A DNA stretch of 64,000 bases from Epiperipatus broadwayi (taxonomy: Eukaryota > Onychophora > Udeonychophora > Euonychophora > Peripatidae). The stretch is taken from positions 1,736,001 to 1,800,000 of the forward strand of contig JAQFVV010012420.1 of NCBI GenBank assembly GCA_028023455.1, given 5' to 3'. Under the pieces are notes generated by a model. That model saw only the letters and a list, made by a program, of their open reading frames with translations. It was not told where the DNA came from and did no database searches. The position numbers were made by a program, and so were the translations under genes. This document shows positions 58,942 to 64,000 of the stretch, in pieces; positions within the stretch are counted from its first letter, which is position 1, and the number at the start of each line of letters is the position of its first letter.

Positions 58942-59916
58942 AACATAGTAATAATTGGCTGCAACAACAAGAATGAATGGAATAGAACATAGAAAGTTTT
59001 TCTGCTCAATTCTTTTAAAGTTTAAATATATATAAAGATTAATATTTCATACAGTTTCAAGTAATCATGGGAAGATTCAGAACCAAATATTGTTGATATA
59101 ATGGGAACCTGATTGTTTAATCCAATTTTTTTTATGCTTTTTTTGCAATCTTCTTTAATAACATTTATAAAAATAATATAAGGTAATCAATGAAAAAAAA
59201 TCTTTTAAAAATTTAGCAATTAAAGAATTTTCATTTTTTTTTTACCCATTTCACTCAGGCACATTAATTTATATAATTTTTTCAATTCCAGATAGTACTA
59301 TTCTCCCTTTTTTGTTCATATTTTATTATATATTTGACTTTTTACATGATTTGATTCATTAATAAAACAATTTTAGGAAAGAATCAGAAGAACTGATATA
59401 TTAATAATTAATTTATTTTCTGTATCGGACTCATTTTTTAAACTTTAACTTTACTAATAAGTGCATATTAATTTATTCACAATGAAATAAAAATTGTTAC
59501 TTGAATAAACATTAATTCTTGAAAAGTAATAAAATATTGTGATCAGGTAAATTTAAGTATCTTCTAGTAATTTTATCAGACTCACAGAAGTGCTTAGTAA
59601 TCAGTCACTGATATTCATCTGAAAGGACATTCTTTTATTCTTCCCATCTGAGCAAATTTCTAATGCTCTCTCCATTATTTTTATTTTAGAAAGAAAAGCA
59701 AAACTGTTTATCTTATTAGAGTTCTATTTACAGACAGTTATCTAATTGCTCTTTCTTAGTACTGCATAGAGCTTTTCATTAAATTGATATAAAATCATGT
59801 ATAGGTTATTCTTTTAGTCAATTTTTTATGATTATCATTATTCCGTCTTTTTAAACTGAAATTTATTTATAGAAATTTTAATTTGAAATCAAATTTTATT
59901 AAAGTAATTTTTTTTT
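58942..59916. other. AT-rich DNA, nothing recognised
   Basis: No supported feature was seen in this ~1 kb. Confidence 0.4.
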
Positions 59917-60078
59917 TTGCTATTAAGAAATGGTTATCGTCGATTAGCCCCCGCCTGCACACCGTCTTAAGAAATTATTAATTTTAAATGTGCAATATAT
60001 ATTTTAATTATTATTTTTTTTATCAAAAACAAACTTTATTAAACCAGAAAATAAATAAATTGCTATTAAGAAATGGTT
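59917..60078. repeat. Duplicated LINE 3' end
   Basis: The 19 bp ttgctattaagaaatggtt occurs at 59,917-59,935 and 60,060-60,078. It is preceded each time by a related caaa[ct]tttattaaa phrase, so two copies of the 3' end of the adjacent reverse-strand LINE lie in tandem. Between them is a GC-rich oddity, cgtcgattagcccccgcctg (59,939-59,958), of unknown origin. Confidence 0.55.
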
Positions 60079-60177
60079 GTATGATAAAATCAATAGGCAA
60101 ATTAAAGTTCAATAGGCGAATCTGCCAAGTGTTTAACAAGTAAATAAAACAAAAATAGAATAAAAATACAATTTTAT

Positions 60178-60633
60178 TTAAATATGTCTTTTCTTTAAAA
60201 AAAAAGGTAATTTATAATATCCAATCTGGTTTTCAAATGTTAATAAGACCCCATGTGTTATTAAATAAATTTTGTGATGATATTCTATTGACTCTTTTAT
60301 CGTTCTGATTTTTCTAATTATAATCTTCAGTGTATCTGTACAATTAGAGTTAAATAGAATATTACATCGAGTTAGCCATAAACTATATATTAAAAAAGTG
60401 GCACTTCTAATATCAGCAAAAACTCCTGCTTTAATTGCTTGTATCAATACATGTATCAATGAGCCTTTATGTTTATAAATTAAGCTAATAAAATATCTAC
60501 AAACTTGCAAATAACTGCATTCACCAAAAATGTGTTCAATCGTGTCTTCATCTCTGCGACATAAACCACATAGACCATTAATTGAAGTAAATCCACAGTT
60601 TCTTGTTAAAAAAACTACAAATAGGTAGTACAT
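60178..60633 (-). pseudogene. LINE C-terminus with zf-RVT-type zinc-binding domain
   Basis: This 151-codon open frame contains NGLCGLCRRDEDTIEHIFGE followed by C, the C-x2-C...H-x4-C arrangement that follows the RT in several non-LTR clades (zf-RVT). Next come helical, aromatic segments such as FLIYSLWLTRCNILFNS, which correspond to the W...R-x-x-x-F motif of these tails. The RT itself is not present upstream, so this is a fragment, though the remaining frame is unbroken. The clade is neither of the two LINE types seen elsewhere in the window. AATAAA-like signals follow at about 60.04 kb. Confidence 0.72.
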
Positions 60634-61221
60634 TTAAATTTATTGTTATTTATTTTTAATTAAAGTTAATATTTTATGAGATTAAATTTAATTTTAAATA
60701 TTAGCAATGGTTTTGAAAACAAATTATTACTCTGTTTGAAACAAATAATCGAACAGTAACACATCATTTAATTCTTTAGTTTGTACAATGTATAATAAAA
60801 CAAGAGCAGCTCTCTGCACAAGTGCTATCTAAAGTGAGCTTGAGTAATTAGTGATTATCAGCTGGAGATGTATTTAAATCTTATCTCCTAGTGGTTAACT
60901 GAAAAATCTTAGAGCTTTTAACATTTCAAGATTTTATCATGAAAAGTAAGTGAAGTGTTCTAAATTCATAACTATTATTTCAAGTTTGAATTTCAAATCC
61001 TCATCAATAAAAGCAAAAGCTAGAAATTGAGGATGGAGATTTAAATACACTGGAGCATCTAATAGTCACTGATTAACAGCATACTCAATCTTATTAATGA
61101 TTGGCACTAAAGTAGAGAACTGCACTTGTTTTATCACCTAATATAATTGTCTAAGATTTATTGGTATTAAACTTCCTCACCAAAAAAGATACCTATAGTT
61201 AAAAAATAATGGAGGTTATTG
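60634..61221. other. AT-rich DNA with part of a dispersed repeat
   Basis: About 61,000-61,150 shares ataaaagcaaaagctagaa and gagatttaaat phrases with 61,640-61,740, so the family 2 insertion at 61.2 kb lies between two copies of another low-copy repeat. Confidence 0.45.
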
Positions 61222-61234
61222 AAATTTATTATTA

Positions 61235-61463
61235 AACCAATAAACATCACATTATCACCACTTCTTATGCTTGTGTATAACTGTTGTTAAAACAGGCAAA
61301 ACTCACTATATGTATTGCGACACACAGCAAGCTAGAGTAATCAATGGATGCTAGAAGGCTTGTGCATAAAATCCTCATCTCATGCCTACTCATCCAATAT
61401 CCCCAGTCTAGTTTCTAGCTTGCTGTGTGTGGCAATAGTATAGTGAGTTTTGCCTGTTTTAAC
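61235..61463. mobile_element. Family 2 hammerhead foldback with 13 bp TSD (minimal form)
   Basis: aaatttattatta flanks it exactly (61,222-61,234 and 61,464-61,476). The element runs from the family tail (aaccaataaacatcac) through the left arm (aaaacaggcaaaactcac...) to the ribozyme region. It switches there to a short inverted arm ending gagttttgcctgttttaac. Compared with the 19.8 kb copy, the right arm is reduced to ~45 bp. Confidence 0.85.
61393..61421 (-). ncRNA. Hammerhead 3' half only, family 2
   Basis: The reverse strand has CAAGCTAGAAACTAGACTGGGG. Only the 3' strand of stem II, GAAAC, the near-palindrome ACTAGA and stem I' survive; the CTGATGA side is absent where the arms join. Confidence 0.55.
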
Positions 61464-62076
61464 AAATTTATTATTACTGATTCAGGATTAGATCAATATA
61501 ACTGTCCTTTCAGATTAGCTTAAATTCAAAATCTTAAGAGTTTTTTTTTTAATTTCAGACTTGTAGTTTGAATATTAAAGTGGAATTAAAGATGTTTTTT
61601 ACATGCTAACTTTATTATGTTTATCTTTGAACCCCAAGACTTCATTGATAAAAGCAAAAGCTAGAATCATTCTGAGAATGAGAATTTAAATGAATTACCA
61701 TCTTGTTACCATTGATTATTTAAGCATATTATAGATGGTACAAGAGCAACTCTTATTTTAAATAACTAATTATCAGTTACATTATTAATAATATATAAAA
61801 TTAATAAATTATTGAAACATGTTATTTTATAGGTCTTTTTTGCTTTTTTAAAAATTAAAAATAGAAATAAATGGAAGTCCTTTTAGAATATGGGAGATCT
61901 ATTAAATATTCAATATATAATAATTAAAAAAGCAAGTCATATATAATGTGACATTACTTTTAATGAGCTTGTAGTTACAAAAATGCGCATAGAGAGCATA
62001 CCAATAGCTCAAACAAGCTCATAATTAACAAGTGTGGTTATGAGAAACATTTAAAATCTCTATCCAGAACACTCTT

Positions 62077-62122
62077 ATCACCAGACCATGGTTTCGAGCT
62101 TATGACCCACGTCAGTGGAGAG
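62077..62122 (-). ncRNA. Hammerhead-like motif, family 3, unit 1
   Basis: The reverse strand reads CTCCA-CTGACGT (62,115-62,109), stem II GGGT/GCTC, GAAA, palindrome ACCATGGT and C-TGGTG. Core position 9 is T rather than A, and stem I has one mismatch. Confidence 0.55.
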
Positions 62123-62491
62123 CTAGAATATTTGGACACTAGACCTAAAATATCAACTCAAAAACCAGCACTTATTTCAAACGTATATTTAAGAAGAAAC
62201 TGAATTTTTCGGACATGAAAATGTCTTTAAATCCAGCTATCTAACTTAAATAGCTATATGGGACTGAAGTAAATTCAGATATACCATATTCTAATAGCCT
62301 CAGCATAGCCAAAGCCTTAAAGGTAAAATTATAATAATTAAAAAAGCAAGTCATTTATAATGTGACATTACTTTTAATGAGCTTGTAGTTACAAAAATGC
62401 ACATAGAGAGCGTACCAATAGCTCAAACAAGCTCGTAATTAACAAGTGCGGTTATGAGAAACATTTAAAATCTCTATCCAGAACACTCTTA

Positions 62492-62535
62492 TCTCTAGAC
62501 CATGGTTTTGAGCTTATGGCCCATATCAGTGGAGA
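62492..62535 (-). ncRNA. Hammerhead-like motif, family 3, unit 2
   Basis: The reverse strand reads CTGATAT and CAAAACCATGGTC. Both core boxes are altered relative to the other units, while stem strands are preserved. Confidence 0.5.
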
Positions 62536-62901
62536 GCTAGAATATTCGGACACTAGACCTAAAATATCAACTCAAAAACCAGCACTTATTTCAAACGTAT
62601 ATTTAAGAAGAAACTCTGAATTTTTCGGACATGAAAATGTCTTTAAATCCAGCTATCTAATTTAAATAGCTATATGCTTTTTTAATTATTATAATTTTAC
62701 CTTTAAGGCTTTGGCTATGCTGAGGCTATTAGAATATGGTATATCTGAATTTACTTCAGTCCCATATAGCTATTTAAGTTAGATAGCTGGATTTAAAGAC
62801 ATTTTCATGTCCGAAAATTCAGAGTTTCTTCTTAAATATACGTTTGAAATAAGTGCTGGTTTTTGAGTTGATATTTTAGGCCTAGTGTCCGAATATTCTA
62901 G

Positions 62902-62947
62902 CTCTCCACTGACGTGGGCCATAAGCTCGAAACCATGGTCTGGAGAT
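62902..62947 (+). ncRNA. Hammerhead-like motif, family 3, unit 3 (forward, upstream of PLE)
   Basis: TCTCCA (62,903-62,908) pairs perfectly with TGGAGA (62,941-62,946). Between them are CTGACGT (62,909-62,915), stem II GGGC-CATAA-GCTC, GAAA (62,929-62,932), palindrome ACCATGGT (62,932-62,939) and C62,940 as the predicted cleavage position. All stems fit a type I hammerhead. The departures are C at the variable position 7 and T at position 9 (normally A), which would reduce activity. It lies on the same strand as, and upstream of, the PLE, where PLE pseudo-LTR hammerheads are known to occur. Confidence 0.62.
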
Positions 62948-63179
62948 AAGAGTGTTCTGGATAGAGATTTTAAATGTTTCTCATAACCGCACTTGTTAAT
63001 TACGAGCTTGTTTGAGCTATTGGTACACTCTCTATGTGCATATTCAATATATCTATGTTTTGTAAATTTTAGATCTAAAAAATGTTCTTGAATAAAAAAA
63101 AATATTCTTAAAAATATTAAAAAATTAAAACACAATACACAATAGTTTATATTTTAAATATAATAATGAATTTTGGAAT

Positions 63180-64000
63180 ATAAATGAAAGATGGTTTTAT
63201 GGGTTGTGCAATTAGTGGCTTAATATCATCAATATTTAGAAATGAATTAGAAAATATTGTAATTAAAAAAGGATAATTAGTCAAGAAATAATATATTATT
63301 CTAGATATGTTGTTGATATTTTAATTATTGGTAATAAAAGAGCAGTGAATAATATTTATAATGAGTTTAATGCTAATATATAAAATTAAATTTACTAAAG
63401 TAAATTTGAATGTAAGATTAAATATTTAGATATAGAAGTTAATGTAGAATAATATTTATAATGAGTTTAATACTAATATATAAAATTAAATTTACTAAAG
63501 TAAATTTGAATGTAAGATTAAATATTTAGATATAGAAGTTAATATAGATAAAGATAAAATTATTTTAAAACATTTATTAAAGAACATAAATTAAGATGTA
63601 GATTCACAACAAACATGGTTACAAAAATTAGCAGTTATTAAAAATTATAAATATAGGAATGATAAATGTAATATAGATAAAAGTGTAGCTTAATTACAAA
63701 AGAATCAATTTATAAAATTATATAACGATTATAAATATAATCCTAAAACTATTAATATATTTTTTAATTCTAAAAAATCTATAGTGGATGATAAAATTTT
63801 TGAGAATAATAATAGTATTGATAATGGTAATAATGAATCAAACAAGAAATGGATTAAACTTTCATATTAATATTGGTTGGTCAAATAGAAAAAATCTCGA
63901 TCAATTAATAGGTAATTATAGGCTAAGGAATGATATACAGTACAAAAAAGGAATTGTATGTAAAATTTGTAAAATGATTTACTTTGGGTATACTGGAAAA
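63180..64000 (+). pseudogene. Penelope-like element: RT and GIY-YIG start, decayed, runs off the window
   Basis: MKDGFMGCAISGLISSIFRN opens the recognisable RT; the PLE family has GxPISGLLSSIF here. The catalytic box reads YYSRYVVDILII (RYVVD at 63,303-63,317; first Asp of RYVDD replaced by Val). A 100 bp exact tandem duplication (63,351-63,550) then disrupts the frame. Later blocks (NNESNKKWIKLSY; GNYRLRNDIQYKKG) are the region before the endonuclease. The last bases encode GIVCKICKMIYFGYTGK, the Y-F-G-Y-T-G opening of a GIY-YIG domain, cut by the window end. Confidence 0.85.
63351..63550 (+). repeat. 100 bp tandem duplication in the PLE
   Basis: Positions 63,351-63,450 and 63,451-63,550 differ by only a base or two (tgctaat against tactaat; aatgtagaat against aatatagata). 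The duplication repeats the segment following RYVVD. Confidence 0.9.

Larger units (their letters stand above)
61916..63042. repeat. Three-unit repeat (two direct, one inverted) carrying family 3 hammerheads
   Basis: Unit 1 (61,916 to about 62,330) and unit 2 (about 62,331-62,676) are direct copies beginning ataataattaaaaaagcaag. Unit 3 (about 62,677-63,042) is the inverted copy. Unit 1 and unit 3 include a cagcatagccaaagccttaa segment that unit 2 lacks at its end, so units 1 and 3 also form a large palindrome around unit 2. Identity is high, so the structure is young. A reverse ORF of 118 codons spans unit 3 and is taken as incidental. A forward PLE begins ~140 bp downstream, suggesting these are its pseudo-LTRs. 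Confidence 0.85.

Noticed and set aside
62779-63135. 118-codon reverse-strand ORF across the family 3 repeat
   Set aside because: The frame is carried by a repeat with a hammerhead-like motif and is broken in the sister units by single-base changes; it shows no protein family features.
1-64000. CRISPR arrays, bacterial operons, phage or virus genes
   Set aside because: No regularly spaced short repeats, no ribosome-binding-site-linked gene strings and no capsid, integrase or polymerase genes other than retroelement RTs were seen; introns and SINEs show animal DNA.

Overview
This window is animal nuclear DNA: by eye about three quarters A+T, gene-poor, with spliceosomal introns and dense in decayed retroelements. 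The evidence is two correctly phased exons of an animal-type very-long-chain 3-oxoacyl-CoA reductase (HSD17B12/KAR family) split by a 6 kb intron, Penelope-like elements (PLEs) with GIY-YIG domains, RTE/Jockey-type LINEs, tRNA-derived SINEs, hAT-type deletion derivatives and a degenerate TTAGGG-like tract. This points to an AT-rich invertebrate. I cannot name the species.

Layout. 0-1.5 kb is a tandem array of a ~472 bp unit, each copy carrying a hammerhead-ribozyme (HHR) core. 2.7-3.85 kb is a hAT-like non-autonomous element. 4.0-6.0 kb has an HHR-like hairpin followed by a reverse-strand RTE-type LINE. 6-13.8 kb is AT-rich DNA with a twice-present dispersed repeat, a second hAT-like copy and a broken coiled-coil-like ORF. 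13.9-15.4 kb is a reverse-strand PLE. 16-21 kb holds foldback elements, more HHRs, a PLE remnant and a SINE. 23.5-24.8 kb is a second LINE type. 26.9-27.1 kb is a perfect foldback. 31.9-32.5 kb is a PLE remnant and 34 kb a composite foldback with a 13 bp target-site duplication (TSD). The host exons lie at 35,282-35,392 and 41,347-41,405 (+). Their intron contains a SINE with a 16 bp TSD. 42.3-43.9 kb is an HHR foldback abutting a PLE that is bounded by 60 bp inverted repeats. 47.3-50.3 kb is an RTE fragment followed by a PLE interrupted by a 296 bp foldback. 51.5-57 kb holds an HHR/tRNA-like composite, then a long reverse-strand RTE with a poly-G run, a GATA/GATG microsatellite and another HHR element inserted. 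57-60.7 kb has short tandem repeats, a tRNA-like sequence and a LINE C-terminus. 61.2-64 kb has an HHR foldback with a 13 bp TSD, a three-unit repeat carrying a third HHR family, and a forward PLE running off the end.

Most notable is the concentration of hammerhead motifs. At least three sequence-distinct families share the canonical core (CTGATGA ... GAAA), a short stem II and a tiny self-complementary stem III, the type that works as a dimer. Family 2 is carried by foldback elements with 13-14 bp TSDs whose arms meet at the 5' side of the ribozyme. HHRs are known in PLE pseudo-LTRs, and PLEs are the main reverse-transcriptase source here, so a PLE-mobilised family of small HHR foldback elements is a reasonable inference, not a demonstration.

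All mobile-element ORFs seen carry stops, frameshifts or damaged catalytic motifs. The only confident host coding sequence is the two HSD17B12-like exons.
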